DNA of 64,000 nt from Siderastrea radians (GCA_964017195.1 OZ024897.1:5519969-5583968); one strand, 5' to 3'. Counted from the stretch's first letter, positions 32,284-44,400 are shown. The notes: generated by a model not told the origin, from the sequence alone. A program made the numbers and translations.

Positions 32284-32707
32284 TCATACATTAATACAGG
32301 TCTCTCTTTGTTGCCTTTCTCCACCAATGTCCTTGAGAAATGTATCAGCGTTTGCCTCTACGCATGCCCGGTATCCTTCACGGTGATAGGCCGAGAACAT
32401 CCGGGGCGTGAAGAACTGGTTAGCGGTGCAATGTTGTGGGAAGACATTGCAAAACAGCTTGGAAAGCCCGTGACATGCTTTTTGGTGACAACACTCACAG
32501 CAACAGAAGGTCAATTCACCAACTTCTTCCTCTTTCAGAACCATCCCATGATGCAATTCGCCAGGTTCGTCAAACGTATGCAAATCAACAGCAACAGTTC
32601 CCTCCGTCTCCTCACTGACGCCATGTTGTGGATCCCTTGGTGCAATTAGTAGAATTTCTCCCTCGCCTTCCTCCCCAAATTCATCTCTTTGGTAGCGAAC
32701 TTTAAAC
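32284..32707 (-). CDS. Gene A last exon: Cys-rich C-terminus
   Basis: Acceptor TTTATTTGAACAG. Encodes KVRYQRDEFGEEGEGEILLI, ELTFCCCECCHQKACHGLSK, NVFPQHCTANQFFTPRMFSA and YHREGYRACVEA, and ends at 32284. The FP-x4-TANQFF text resembles the C-terminal part of bacterial-type patatin-like proteins. Confidence 0.85.
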
Positions 32708-35076
32708 CTGTTCAAATAAAGAACGCATAGGTGGTTGTTCAAAGAATTGATAGAAGTATTAGCTTCAGATTCGAAAGTAATATACATATACTGTCTGAGT
32801 TTAAGTATGAAGTTTTGCCGGCTCGGAAAGAAATGGTGAAGTATCTTATTTGGGTTGCAAGGATTGAGATAGCTGGTGCACGCCGGGGAAATAAAATTGC
32901 TTCTCTAGTGCTAGTCTCAGCATTTCCAGAAATACACTTTCGTTAGAGTAAACCAAACTTCCCTCTTTTTTGGTTCTAAATACTTTTGAGTCAACCTTGA
33001 TGGTTTTCTGTCATCTTGGATAGTTCAAGAAATCCAGACGGTCGGGGCTTTGGGAAACTATAACATAATTTCGATTGGGCACATTGTCATCACGGTCATA
33101 TTACTGCTCTTTTGTGAAAACTTCTTGGTGTATTACACACCTTCCAAGTCTGCTCGTCGCTGCAGACAAATAGCCTTGGAGTCTTATAGGGAGACGTAGT
33201 ACGTTCTTTCTGTACCCAGATGGCCAAAAGCGCCGTCTTAGTAGGATAAAACGTGCTACAAACGTTTTCCGCCTTGTTAATGTTAAAGATTCTTCAAGGC
33301 GAAGAAATGCACTTTTTAAGTTAAGATAATCTCCTTCTGAACTCTTAGACAACGTTTTGTTTCCTCAAATGGAAGTGCAGTCGGCAAAAAGTCGGCAAGG
33401 GGACACTCAACTAACCTGCCACACCAACAGAACAAAATCTAACAGATGGACTGCCATAACAAAATAAATGGAAAAAATCTGTTTCTAATGCATACTTGTA
33501 ATAACGTGGATTTCCCCTTGTCTTTGGTTTAACAAACTTCTCCAGCAAGTCTGAAATGACGTCGTGCCCATCTTCACTAACAAACGAGCAATTCAGCTTG
33601 GTACGAGCGAGCATCAGTGCATCCAGAAGACTGACTCCATATAGCTTCTCTTCGTGTTTATAGCCACCGTCAACAACAACAATCTTTGGTAGTCTTCTCT
33701 TTAGGAGCGGTAAAATGGCGAGGTTTTCAACATGGCCACCATCGCTCAGTAGCAATATAGGTGGCGGTGCTGGCCCGGTATTAACCTTGGAAAACATTTC
33801 CCTCATGAGGTATACATAAGAAATGTGCACGATGAACCACCTATAGGGTAACCAAGAATAACGTTTAGTAACGTACTTAGGCAGTTCCAAGTTTTTGAAG
33901 GTGTCATAGAACAAAGCCGATATCATGAATTTCAACTTTACATGATTTTAAACAAGGGCGAATGTTGGAAGGACCAAAAAGGGGAAGCGATTTCTAAGGA
34001 CCAGCCTGATCTTATTACTGATGAGGTTTTCCATTGGTTAATGGTGGCATGTAAAAGAGTCATTTTGTAACTCAGGAGCCGGTTTTTCAATGAAGGAGGA
34101 GCTAATCCAGAACTATAGGATAACTTTGAATTCCTTTTTTGTTGACTCATCGATATGGTTTGCGATTTTAAAATTGTTCATGTCATATATTTGCACTTTG
34201 ATTTCCTTAAATTACAGAATTTGAGAGCAGTGAACACGCTTTCCAAAACACAAATATAAATCTTATCGGCTTTTGAACAAATGGGCCCGGGTTTCGATTA
34301 TTTCTCAGATGACTACAAAAACCGTCATCAAATTTGATTGATTGGCCAAACGTTTGTCCCTTCCTCTTTACTCCGAATGACTGATTTAATCTTGATAGGC
34401 AGGGACATTTAAGATGGTGAGAGTTGTTGGACACGACAAAACCAGATTCTTTGATTACAATCACTGAACAACGTAAAAGAATGCAACAAGAAACATGCAA
34501 TTTGCTATTGCGTCAGTGCGTTACAATTCGCAACAAATGTTGAATGCTATTGGTCCAGCAATCATTTAACTAGCTCCTACCTAGCTAACTTCTCCCACCA
34601 AGTCGGTTCTTCCGCTCCTGTATCAGTAAGGGCAATGAAGGCCAATGCGAGGTGAATTAGAAAGAAGAACACCAACGCTACTTGAACTGCTGAATCGAAA
34701 TCTGTGACTTCGGATAGGTCGTGAAAGTAATATAATGTTTGCACAGCGATTAAAGGAAGTCCGCGAAGGATGTGAATTAGATATGCTGTGATCTGTCGAG
34801 TCAAAAGGAACAAAAACAACAACATGAGGATAATGATTGTGAAAGTTTTGATGGTAACAATGCAAGAAAGGTGAAGGGAAAGGAACATAAGTAGGGTGAG
34901 AATAACGAATGGTAAGACGAGAGGTAGAATGAGGAAGAAGAGGAATAATATGAGGAGAAGGAGGAGGAGGAGTAAGAGAAGGAGCTCAGAAGGTGAAGGA
35001 AAATGAGAAACAAAGCAAAGACAACTAAAATGGGGAAAGAGGCAGAGGCAGAGGCAGAAGAGGAACAAGAAGAGGG

Positions 35077-35155
<79 letters not shown>

Positions 35156-38100
35156 GGTTATGACGATGGTAGTGGTGGTGGTGATGCTGCTGGTATGGGT
35201 GTTGGTGTTGGTTGGTTGGTTGATGGCGGTGATGGTAGTGCAGTGGTAGTGACGGTTGGGGTGATGGAGCGTCAACAGAGATACATACCTTCATTGACAA
35301 GTCTTCGTTTTTCAGTAATTTGACATCACTAATCATGGTATTTCCCATCTCGAGTCCAAGAATCGAGTGAAGACGAGTCAGTCCTTCAAGAGAGTGGTCA
35401 TACTTTCCCATGTGAGACGAAAGCGCTGCTGCAGATGTCGCCATGGCGTCGGATAACATCACGTCTTTAGGCTCCAGTCTCCCTTCAAAGTAGTTTTTGT
35501 TTGGGTCGCGGTCAAGACGCTCGATCCCTGTAGGTGACATGGTCAAAAGTTCATATTTCTCCTCGCTTTCGCGAGATATCTTCCAACGGTTGACCACCAT
35601 GTTGGATATGTACTCTGGTTTCATTCCTTTCAGGTCTGCTAAGGTCAGGGGTCTTTTCTCCGCTTCCATTTCGTCCTCATTCTGAGGTATTGACTGGGTA
35701 GCGCTTTCGGGCTTGTTCCACGATAGACATGTCCACAGAGGGCAGATATCCCGTAACCCGATTCCTTTACATCCAGTGCATCCGACGCTGTCTTTGTGAT
35801 AAAATGCTTTCTGTAACCTCCACCTATAAATAGACAATTCAGTGTAACTGGTTGCTTCTAACAGGGCTCACACAAAATCAATGATGCAAAATTCAATACT
35901 TTTTCCATCCTTTTTTCCCAAACCATTTTTGTTGTTGTCGTTTGTTTGTTTGTTTGTTTTCTCAGACTTAAACTCACAAGAAAGAGGCAAAAATTGACTG
36001 CAATCTGCACCAGAAAAGATTTCAAAACTTAAAAATGGCTCCAAATTGGCATAGATTTTAGCGACTAAGCAACTTGGGCAATATTCCATTCTTTTCCACG
36101 TTAAAACATTATTTTCCGTATTTTTTCCAGGTCTGGAAAAGTGTTTTCCAGGAAACTGTTTTGGCAGGTTTCCACACTTTTTCAAGAATTCAATACCATG
36201 TACAAAGCCTTGTCTAAGACAACACTTGTAATGCATCTACAAAAATGGTCGCTTAATTTTGTATGAATCGCAGAGCAGAGGAAAGAGAATGACCGCATTG
36301 GGCAAGGAAAAAAAGGTTGCCTCTCTCTCCATCTTGTGCCTCTCAACCAGAGGAGTGGTCCCCTTCTATACCTACTTAAAGGAAATGATGAATTGGAAAC
36401 ACTTCTTACCTGTTGTAAACATGCACAAGTCGCTCTTGTAACGTGGTCACCAAAGGCACAATCCACAAGGAAAACCCAGAAAAAAGAAGCATCCAGTAAA
36501 AGAGTGAATCAGAATACTCAATACTATCAAACAGCGGGCCTTGGTACACCTTCCAGTATATGACAAACGAATAGGAGTAGATTATTAGGACGTATGAGGT
36601 CTGGTTTCGCAGCACAGGGAGGGCAATCCACACAACTAAGAAAACTGGCAAAACAAGAAGCTGGGCCAACAGCGGGATCTTCACGAAGAAGTCATATATT
36701 GTAAACGGGATAAATGTAAACACCAGAAGGCTACCAAAGATGAATTGACTCAGACGTAATAAGACGCTAAGAAAACGTGATGAACGCTTAAGCCTTAATA
36801 GCAAGTGAGAGATGAGAAAAAGAATGAAAAGAACAGTGAACAGTATGATGGTGTAGATCTCTTCAGACTCCTGGATCGCGATGCATTCCTCGATTTTCTT
36901 TACTTTATATCGTTTATCCTCTGCACTCTCTTTCTCCGCAGCATGGCGGGTTAACTTCGCGTCTTTAGCTGCAATAACATCACAATCTGTCGTGTATCGT
37001 AGTAGATTTCCAAAGAAGAGGTCGATGATGAAGGCCAGTGGGCAAGCGTATGAACCCCATTTGATGATTGGTTGGATGACGGTCACAAGTAGAACAAGAC
37101 AGGATAAAATTACTGTGTCGAGGATTCCTTTAATTGGCTCCTGCCAATTACACACGTAGGCTGCTCTTTGAGTCATGTGATCAAAGAACTCCTTGTGCCA
37201 AGCTTTCCTTCCATCGCCTTCCCTTCCTTCCCTCCGTGCCTTCCTTCCTTCTCGGTATTTCCAGTCCAGGTATGCTGTGCCTGTGTAACCACCCCCTGAC
37301 ACGCAGCTCAAGTAGTCTACTTCCACGCCCTTCTCAAGCAATCTTCGCAGCACTCCTGAGCAGAATGCTCCTGACCGGATGCCACCACCGGAAAAAGCCA
37401 AGCCAGCTCTAGCCATCGTTACTAGAAACAAAAGAAAAATACAAGGACGTCAAAAAATAGCCTATAAAAGCATACAGATTGTTATGACTAAGTTTATTTA
37501 TTGTAAAGGGAATGAAGGTCTAGTCCTGGAAATCCCTAGTAGTCGTAAGGTAAGGTAAGGTTAAGTCGCACACGAGCCAGGGAGGCCCACACGGCTGGAG
37601 CTTATCCCTGTTTCTGTGGCATGAAGCAACTGAGAGCATTGCTACTCCCCCCTCCCCCCCTTGGATGGGATGCTAGTTCATCGCAGGGTTACGCCGACAG
37701 CATGTCACCACTGCCCATTTTATACGCCTGGGTGGAGAGGGACAATGCGCTGACAACTACACCACGCCCCCACAGTGAGTAAGTGTGGTAGTTGTTAAAC
37801 CTCTTTAAAGCTGTTATTTATCACATGGTCCGGTATTTTGCTGGATTCCGTGTAAGACATCGCTAGTGGTTGGACTGCTGTCCCACCCCCACCCCCCCTC
37901 CCCCAAGTAGGTTACCGATTTCCACTCACTGCCAAACATTAGATCAGGTTCCATACCAGGGGTTCTGGCCAAAACACCGTCAGTCGACAGTCCTGAAGAG
38001 TGCGTATAAATCCCATGTCTCGCAAATTCGCAAATTCCCATTTCAGCTGTCCAAATTCGACACACTTCTCTCGCCAGCAGCGTTTATCCCCCCTCCCCCT

Positions 38101-39804
38101 CGGCTTCCTAGCGTTCCCAGCGCAAACAACTGGGTGAATCTCAGTTCAGTTTCAATTTAATATTTCTGACCCTCTCAGACCAAAACCAGTGACCCCGACT
38201 GAAAAGAAAATGACGTAGATTTTAATTTAAATTAACCAAGTTAGAACAAATTAACTTTAAAAGTTTCTTAAAAATGGACTTTCTGACCTCTGAAGGTCTT
38301 CTCTTTTGTCTGAAGCGTCGCTATCCTTTGAAGGTAACCTAATATCAACCTAATTTGTTATAACTACAATCTCCAACGACTTATTTTTATCCGAAAACAC
38401 TGAAAATATGGCCCGGGGGGGTACTTCCGTCAACTTAGGATAGGTGTGTGCCGCCAAGGTTCTCAAACCCTACCCTATTTAACGGTAGAAAGTCGAGAAT
38501 TGATACCCTTATGGATACTGGTGGATACTGCAATTTAGTGACCCTATCTAAGGAACATCTAAGGATCACAATACCAAAAAATACCAGAAAGGATACCCTA
38601 TTCAAGGACTGAGCACCTCAAAACCTTACCCTATCGGGCGGCACGTACCTATATAGCGTATATAAGGGAGTACCCCTCCCGGGAAATATGGTTGAACTCG
38701 TTGTCGGCGATGTTTGGCTCTCCACGGGTAACCGGGATTCGAAGGGAAAAAATGATGATTGCGACATTTCTTTTGGACGTACCCCCAGGGAGATATGACA
38801 TCACATGTGCAAGCGTGAGATTCCACGCTATTGGGCACTCTAAAGAAATTAGATGACATATTACGGCGATTGTAAAATAATAGATTGCATGCATTGAACT
38901 CTATGTTCTGTTGTAGTGGAAATGAAATTGTGGCTACCAGCTGGCCTTACCGTAATTTCGTGGAATTCAGGAGCCAACAACATACATAGTAACCTCAAAA
39001 TTACGGGTTCGTTCAATTGGTCGTTAAAATTCCGGAATAAGAACAAACCGAATATGTTATGCAATATGTGATTCGATATATCTAATAATTCTTTTCCATA
39101 CACGAAAACTAGGATGACTGGATCTAACCTGTTTACGCTCCGTGCAATTTTATTCCAAAATAAGGCTGCTATTGAACTTACACTAATAAACACTGTTAAA
39201 ACCAATGCTGTTTATAAAGTCACGGAAATTTACTTCTGTAATGCATAGTTTTGGGAAACCACAACCTCAGAACTAAAACCACAAACCGTTGAAACTGTCA
39301 CACCTCACCGGCCTAATATTTTCTTTTCCGCTTCACGGCGGATCCGAAAAACTTGTTCTCCAAATTTATTTTGTGGGGGGGGACAGGGGGGGTTTGAACC
39401 TCCCGCTTCCCGTACCCTTTAATCCCGGTTCCCGCCCTGTATTTTTTCGCTCCCGCCCCTTTGCATTTTTTCGATTGAGAAATATTGCACAATGTTGCAT
39501 AATTTTTCCCTTTTTCTCCCGCTTCCCGCCACCTTGGGAATCCCGCTTCCCGCCCCCTCTTCTCCCGCCTCCCGTACACCTCCCGCCCCCTTTTCTCCCG
39601 GTCTCCCGCCCCCCTGTCCCCCCCCCGCTATTTTCGGATCTGACAAATTGTGGAACTTATCCTCGTCCTGACCCAAACAAAGCTAACATAAAGCTTACAC
39701 CAAAATATTCCTCAATCAATCAGTCCAAAATTACTTACCAATGCTGTTGTGAAGCTCTTTTAGTTGTTCCTCGGCAAGGCTTGTTATATAAACGATCAAC
39801 AATC
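32284..39804 (-). CDS. Membrane patatin-like phospholipase family gene A (six exons seen)
   Basis: Exons in transcript order: 39804-39739, 37421-36410, 35823-35289, 34792-34581, 33840-33496 and 32707-32284. All junctions are GT-AG and every phase fits (1, 2, 0, 2, 2), giving about 863 residues from the first seen exon. The 5' end is not found. Domains: patatin oxyanion GGGIRSG, then the nucleophile region CVSGGGYTG with Ser where GxSxG is expected (first Gly is Cys); several membrane helices; MATSAAALSSHMG; two more helices; the catalytic-Asp motif SDGGHVENLAILPLL; and a Cys-rich C-terminal part with ELTFCCCECC and TANQFFTPRMFSAYHREG. The fold predicts lipid acyl hydrolysis at a membrane, but activity is inferred. 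A close paralogue lies at 57651-64000. Splicing is supported by the same exons in that copy. Confidence 0.8.
33496..33840 (-). CDS. Gene A exon 5: catalytic Asp motif
   Basis: Acceptor TACCCTATAG and donor TTACAA|GTATGC. Encodes WFIVHISYVYLMREMFSKVN, then PILLLSDGGHVENLAILPLL (Asp of the Ser-Asp dyad in DGGH) and KIVVVDGGY, LLDALMLARTKLN. Exactly 345 bp in both paralogues. Confidence 0.85.
33841..34580 (-). other. Intron of gene A (740 bp)
   Basis: Bounded by GTAGGA and CTATAG. No element seen; its counterpart in gene B has swollen to 2,860 bp. Confidence 0.6.
34581..34792 (-). CDS. Gene A exon 4: two membrane helices
   Basis: Acceptor CTCGACAG|ATC (phase 0) and donor TTAGCTAG|GTAGGA. 212 bp, the same length as exon 62049-62260 of gene B. 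Encodes ITAYLIHILRGLPLIAVQ and VALVFFFLIHLALAFIALTD, then EEPTWWEKLA. An acceptor farther upstream is possible because the frame stays open through the pyrimidine tract. Confidence 0.75.
35077..35158. repeat. (GAT)n/(GGT)n microsatellite in an intron of gene A
   Basis: About 21 GAT units followed by six GGT units, inside the 34793-35288 intron. Paralogue B has only a short GGT run at the same place. Poly-Asp, poly-His and poly-Ile frames across it are artefacts. Confidence 0.85.
35289..35823 (-). CDS. Gene A exon 3: central patatin region
   Basis: Acceptor TGTCTATTTATAG; donor ATGAAG|GTATGT. Encodes a CTGCKG mini-motif, DLKGMKPEYISNMVVNRWK, LTMSPTGIERL and the conserved DAMATSAAALSSHMG block. 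It is 18 bp (six codons) longer than its paralogue exon at 62638-63154. Confidence 0.85.
36410..37421 (-). CDS. Gene A exon 2: patatin N-part and membrane helices
   Basis: Acceptor CTTTTGTTTCTAG; donor CAACAG|GTAAGAAG. Contains GLAFSGGGIRSGAFC, DYLSCVSGGGYTGTAYLDW, a purine-rich coded stretch REGRKARREGREGDGRKAW, and then about five to six hydrophobic helices ending near LWIVPLVTTLQERLVHVYNR. An internal ATG at 37416 could be a start if the upstream exon is untranslated. Confidence 0.85.
37545..37775 (+). repeat. Dispersed SINE-like repeat, opposite orientation to 11130
   Basis: CACACGAGCCAGGGAGGC, AGCTTATCCCTGTTTCTG, GCATGAAGCAACTGAGAG, CATCGCAGGGTTACGCC in the same order as the copy at 11130-11332 read on its minus strand. 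Confidence 0.6.
38412..38683. mobile_element. hAT-type MITE with perfect 8-bp target duplication
   Basis: Ends CCCGGGGGGGTACTTCC and GGGAGTACCCCTCCCGGG. AAATATGG lies directly outside both ends (38404-38411 and 38684-38691). The interior has no transposase; TACCCTAT and GATACCCT words recur. Confidence 0.8.
38951..39207 (-). other. Open segment with splice-like borders in gene A intron
   Basis: Acceptor-like TTTATAAACAG|CA and donor ATTACG|GTAAGG frame an open 85-codon stretch containing LFWNKIARSVNRLDPVILVF and LLCMLLAPEFHEIT. Its entry phase fits the 66-bp exon, but its exit phase does not fit exon 37421, so it cannot be a simple cassette exon. Family unknown. Confidence 0.2.
39338..39641. 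mobile_element. G/C-rich TIR element (about 304 bp)
   Basis: GGATCCGAAAAACTTG plus GGGGGGGGACAGGGGGG on the left are inverted on the right as CCCCCCTGTCCCCCCCCC plus CTATTTTCGGATC. Inside are repeated CTCCCGCTTCCCGCC words. Confidence 0.6.
39739..39804 (-). CDS. Gene A exon 1 (seen): 66 bp
   Basis: Acceptor TTTTGGTCACAG and donor CATTG|GTAAGTAAT. It encodes LLIVYITSLAEEQLKELHNS, ending with one base that joins TA of the next exon as Val. The phase match is the main support; short exons like this are missed by ORF scans. Further upstream exons must exist, since no start codon is present. Confidence 0.55.
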
Positions 39805-41031
39805 CTGTGACCAAAATAAACGGAGAAAATTGTTATAATAAATATTCATTTTAAAATGGAACATAGTAAGTATTTAAATGTAGATATTGAGAAATCCTGG
39901 GCAGGGTATGCTTATGTGTGGTGTCCTCAGATTGCACTTGTTAGTAAGTGGTTAGAGGTGATTTTTTTTAAAGTTTGTATGTGGAAACGAACCAGATTTT
40001 CGAAATGGTCATAAACTGTTTTGCTTGAACAACATGGTCCCAAGTTCCCTAGGTTCTGAAGTGGCGTACAATTGATGTTTTAACGCTTTCACTCCCAGAG
40101 TCAGTTATGGAGACATTTAATGATTCCAACTTTTGAGACTGTGGATGAAATCCTATGGCCATGGTGTGACCATTCAAATGAAACCTTGTCAGCAGTACTT
40201 TCACATGGTACTATCTATATGTTAGCTTTTTTACAAAATGAAATTTGGGATTCGTCTTAAATTTTGATTTAAGGCACACTTGGGGGTAAAAAGGTTGACG
40301 TAAGATAAGAAACCAATAATTGTCCTTGGCCACTCCTGCCCCGAGCCCTGGACAATGAGAGTTTAGAGAACACACCGTCAATACTGTGTCTGTGAAGCAA
40401 ACCCTTGCCTGCGTACAGACCTCGACAGGGATGACAGAAATTTAGTTATCAATTTGATGTCAAATTGACCTTAGTGTGACCCGGACCCTGTTTCTTGACA
40501 AACAACTATTCGTGAATGAGTATTGACTTGATCGTGAACTTTGTTAGTTTTTGTATCCTTTGTAGCTGCCATCTAAAACTATCATTAGCCCCTAGGTAAT
40601 TACCTAGATCTTCTTGTCAACTAGAATCAAATACAGCTTCCCTTTCTCACAAATTACATCGGATCGGCCCCGACAACACTAACATTCGCTGAAGAAGGGT
40701 TTTGCGCTCACCCTCTCGGCTCGAGTTACCATCATTTAACTGTAGTTTCCCTGCCAATTTAAACGTTTTAACGTTAACTTTTAGCTTTCAACTTACCACT
40801 TAGCTCAAATACTACAAGTCAAGATCCGTAGATAACCTCTTCGTCGTCTTTTGTGCTCTCCTCTTTTTACTTGAATCGCTTCAAAGTCTTGGAAATACTT
40901 TTCAGGACAGCTTCGTTTGTAAGAGTTTTATAACATGCGAAAACATCCGGTGAACAACATTTTTAAAAATCCGGACGTTTTATACAATTGTGACCTAAAC
41001 ACCCGGAAAGGGAACATAAAACATAAATTCA
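39805..41031. other. Upstream of the first seen exon of gene A
   Basis: No further exon identified with confidence. 40125-40230 carries the dispersed GACTGTGGATGAAATCC motif. Confidence 0.35.
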
Positions 41032-41431
41032 TCACTGATTGGTTGTTTGTCTTCTTTGATTGTAATTCACAATGGAGGGTCGCCATCGTTTAAACGGAAT
41101 TTCGTCAAAGATGACGTGACGAATCCACTGGACCTTTCCGTGAACCGAAATGTGGTAAGCCATTATACTATTTTTGGCATTCTCTTGGTATTCGTGTTGT
41201 AGGGTAGTCGGCACTGTAACGACGTATTTCAAAACTTTGATTATATTACAGTGGGGACATGTGTACAGGCTCGCAATTGGTGCCCCCGCAAATAATCCTC
41301 GTATGGCAAATGACCCCCAAGAATGCACCGCAACTTACTGCCGGAGCGGAAGTGATACCCCGGAGCGAACCGCAAGTGATCACGTCAGAAAATTAGTTCA
41401 GCGTGGACTTTTGCCACTGGAAAGTGGATGA
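41032..41431. other. CpG-richer patch with opposing frames, possible promoter
   Basis: Frames of 98 codons (minus, 41032-41328) and 85 codons (plus, 41174-41431) overlap. Ets-like CACTTCCG sites occur on the minus strand near 41350. It could be a 5' end for gene A, but no donor fits the phase needed, so this is not claimed as a gene. Confidence 0.25.
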
Positions 41432-44400
41432 GAAGTGGTATCAATGAAGTTAGGTTTTGTTTTCACAGTTATACACGTTTTCCAGAAATAATTGTAGTTT
41501 CTATTTAAGTTTAAATGATATGGTCGGCTAAGCTAGGCTAAGTGAAACTAAAATCGTTATTAAAGAAAAATTTTACTCGTTTGATCATGAGAGTGATTTT
41601 GGTGGATTACTCAGGTTTAATGAAAAAAGGAGCCACATTTAAAACAAAATATCCCTTTCTTTAATGTTCAAAAGGATTAAATTAGCGTTCTGAAATGATG
41701 ACCCATTTATCCAGTAGCTGATGGTGGTCACTGATGCTCACTGAGAAATGCTCTACTATACTGTCACTATTTTAAATATACGGCAGTTTACCATCATGAG
41801 AGTTCTATTTTGAGAACTGGCGTTTAGTGTGTTTTAGCGATTTATTACCGTAGAATTCTGAAAGTAGCTAACCTGCGATCGAGCCAAATTTCAGCAACGC
41901 TCTCATATTCCGCTTACTTAGGCTGCTACCGAGCGAAACGAAAATAGAGCCTGTTCGTAGTTTAAGAATTAGCAGACCAAACTGGGCCGCAACGTTCGGG
42001 TAGTCTTTGCTTTCGGTCAGGTAAAATACCTGAATCAGTGAAGAAGAAATTTATCGTAAACACAGAAGACATTTCCGTGTAAGAAAAAACTGCGAGGAAC
42101 TAGGAATTGCGAAGCTCGAATTACGGTGCTTATCTAACCAACAACGGTTATCGTTTTCTGTCGACTCGCTTTATTTCTTAAAATACCAAATCGACCTGAT
42201 TCTTAGCGACAAAGCTACGCTATAAATCATTTTTACGTAACTGGATTGTACAGCAAAAACTTGTTTGTAACAAACAAGTCCTATGTCGGTTTAAGTCAAG
42301 AACGCGTGAGAAGGAGTCTTATTCAGACAAGTGTCTTTTGTGCTGTTTTTCTACGGCAGTCCATGACATGGGTAAAATTTCAGGGCTATGATAATTTTTT
42401 TTTTCAGGAAAATAACAGAAATTATCAATAAAAACTTCACTAACAGTCAACTAAATGAAGGTCTGACCGGCAATTTGTCGTCAAATTTGTGTCGGTTTTT
42501 GGTCTCCTAAAACAAAGAGGTTAACTAATTTGACTTGAAGTCCATTTCCCGATGTTCAGAAGGACTCGAATTTTGTTGAAATATATTCTTTATATATCGA
42601 GGGAACGTTTAGAGCTGTTTAGCTTCATCCTGGTTGAAGACGTCTTTGTCGATTGAATAAAAATTATGAGAGGAAAAGCCTGCTTTAATGGATGGAAACT
42701 ACTCTTCCAAGGCAGAAGCCTATTATACGTGATATGCTCCTGTCCAAGGTTATAGATTTCACGCCGTTCCAAATTTTCCTCGGAATTATCTGCAGTCCTT
42801 ACTAGGCCACGGTCACGGTCCGGGGATCATTTGTGGTACATTCTGGCGGACAACCAGCGATCCGGGGAACGTTTGTGGTTAGAGGTCATGTTTGAACCCG
42901 TACGCTTGCAATTTTTACCAATCGGTCAGGTGGGTATGAATCATCGGTTCAAATAAAAATGTGAAATTTCATGTTTTAGCCTGTAGGGGGTCTTTGCCGG
43001 ACGCCGAACTCAGAACGACGAACGCACAATCTGGTTAAACACCCGTTAAAGGTTAAAGCGGCAACGTCAAGGGGTTTTCATGTTTTGGGATGAAAATGTG
43101 CTTAAATTCAAATTAAAAACCTTTTCTTGTACACGAAATGCTCCTGGTATTTCCAGAGAAAGAAATCGAGTGATTTTCCCGAAGAAGTAGCAAACCATAA
43201 ACATTTTCGAGCGAATTTTCCGAGAAACGAGGGAGAAACTGGCAAACATTAGCCTATAATGTATTCAATTTACACTCCATTTCCCATCCCAGCCTATTGC
43301 AGCCAAACACACCTAATTAGAGTTTTAGAGAAGCCGTAGTCAAAAACGAGCAATTATAAACAAACATGAATCATTGTCTTGGGGCATCCTGGGATTGCAA
43401 TATGTCTTTCAGCTTTTCACTCAAAAATACGTGACCAGAGCCCCCTTAAGCACTGAGGAAACGTATTTAGCTACGAAGTCCTCGACACTATTTGGGATTT
43501 ATATAAGCACTGATTTTACGGGCGATTAGCTTTCAGTTTTTGTTACAGCAAACACTTCGCAACGATTTTTAAGGATTCTGCTAAATACTGTTAGACGTCA
43601 TCACTTTACTACTCTGTTGGCAATAACCTCTTAGAAGGCGTTGTTATTGTTATTTTTTATTCACAGTCACCCGCTGCAACAGCCGCATGTTTGACTCCAT
43701 CTTTTCTGATATAGTGTTCACGCCGTAAAGAAAGCCTGTTTTAACGAATTATTTACACGTTTTTCCCGGTAAAAGTTGCACTGCTAATGTTCACAACATG
43801 AGAAATCGGGACCACAGTTTTCCATTCTCTTAGAATTCATTTTCGTGAACCAAGATGATTGATCGCCTAAATCTTGTTAGATGATGGATTCAGCTAGTTT
43901 CCAGTTATCTCAAGAAAACGTTTATTCTCCTCGATTATCCGGGCTCAATTATTAAAGTGGGTCCAACAAGTGCCAAGTGTTTGCTGCTTTCTTGCATACC
44001 ATAACTAACTGAAACGAAGTGTAGGTTGCATGCTATCCCAGGGTCCTCCATCTTCGCCGTCGAGAAATAAAGAAAGAGGGTCTTAGGAACAAGGTTGGTT
44101 ATGCAGGTTAAATGTGACCTAACCGTACTGTTGTTAGTTATTGCATGCACGTCTGAAATTAATTTACGATGAAAAGTCGAGTTAAGTAAAAACAAGGCTG
44201 TCTCTCAAGTTTATACGTGACTCATTTAAGGGCAACCGAAGAGAAAATATAAGTGAAACATCAGTACTTAACATGACACGATTTTCTGTTTTCTCTGATT
44301 GTTGGCGGCCCTTTTAATGAAGGGATTTGTGTGATCTGATCGGATTCTTTACTGAGCTGAAAATTTATTTGGCCAATGTTGAACGATTTTCGCGAATTCT

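Larger units (their letters stand above)
37422..39738 (-). other. Long intron of gene A with repeats
   Basis: Holds a SINE-like repeat (37545-37775), a hAT-type MITE (38412-38683), an open segment 38951-39207 and a C-rich TIR element (39338-39641). Confidence 0.5.

Noticed and set aside
34793..35275. Upstream extension of the two-helix exon as one long multi-TM protein
   Set aside because: It reads through a pyrimidine tract and microsatellite; acceptor CAG|ATC at 34792 gives the correct phase and matches gene B.
35003..35323. Poly-Asp/Gly frame (plus) and poly-His/poly-Ile frames (minus)
   Set aside because: Produced by the intronic (GAT)n/(GGT)n run; the real exon ends at 35289 on the minus strand.
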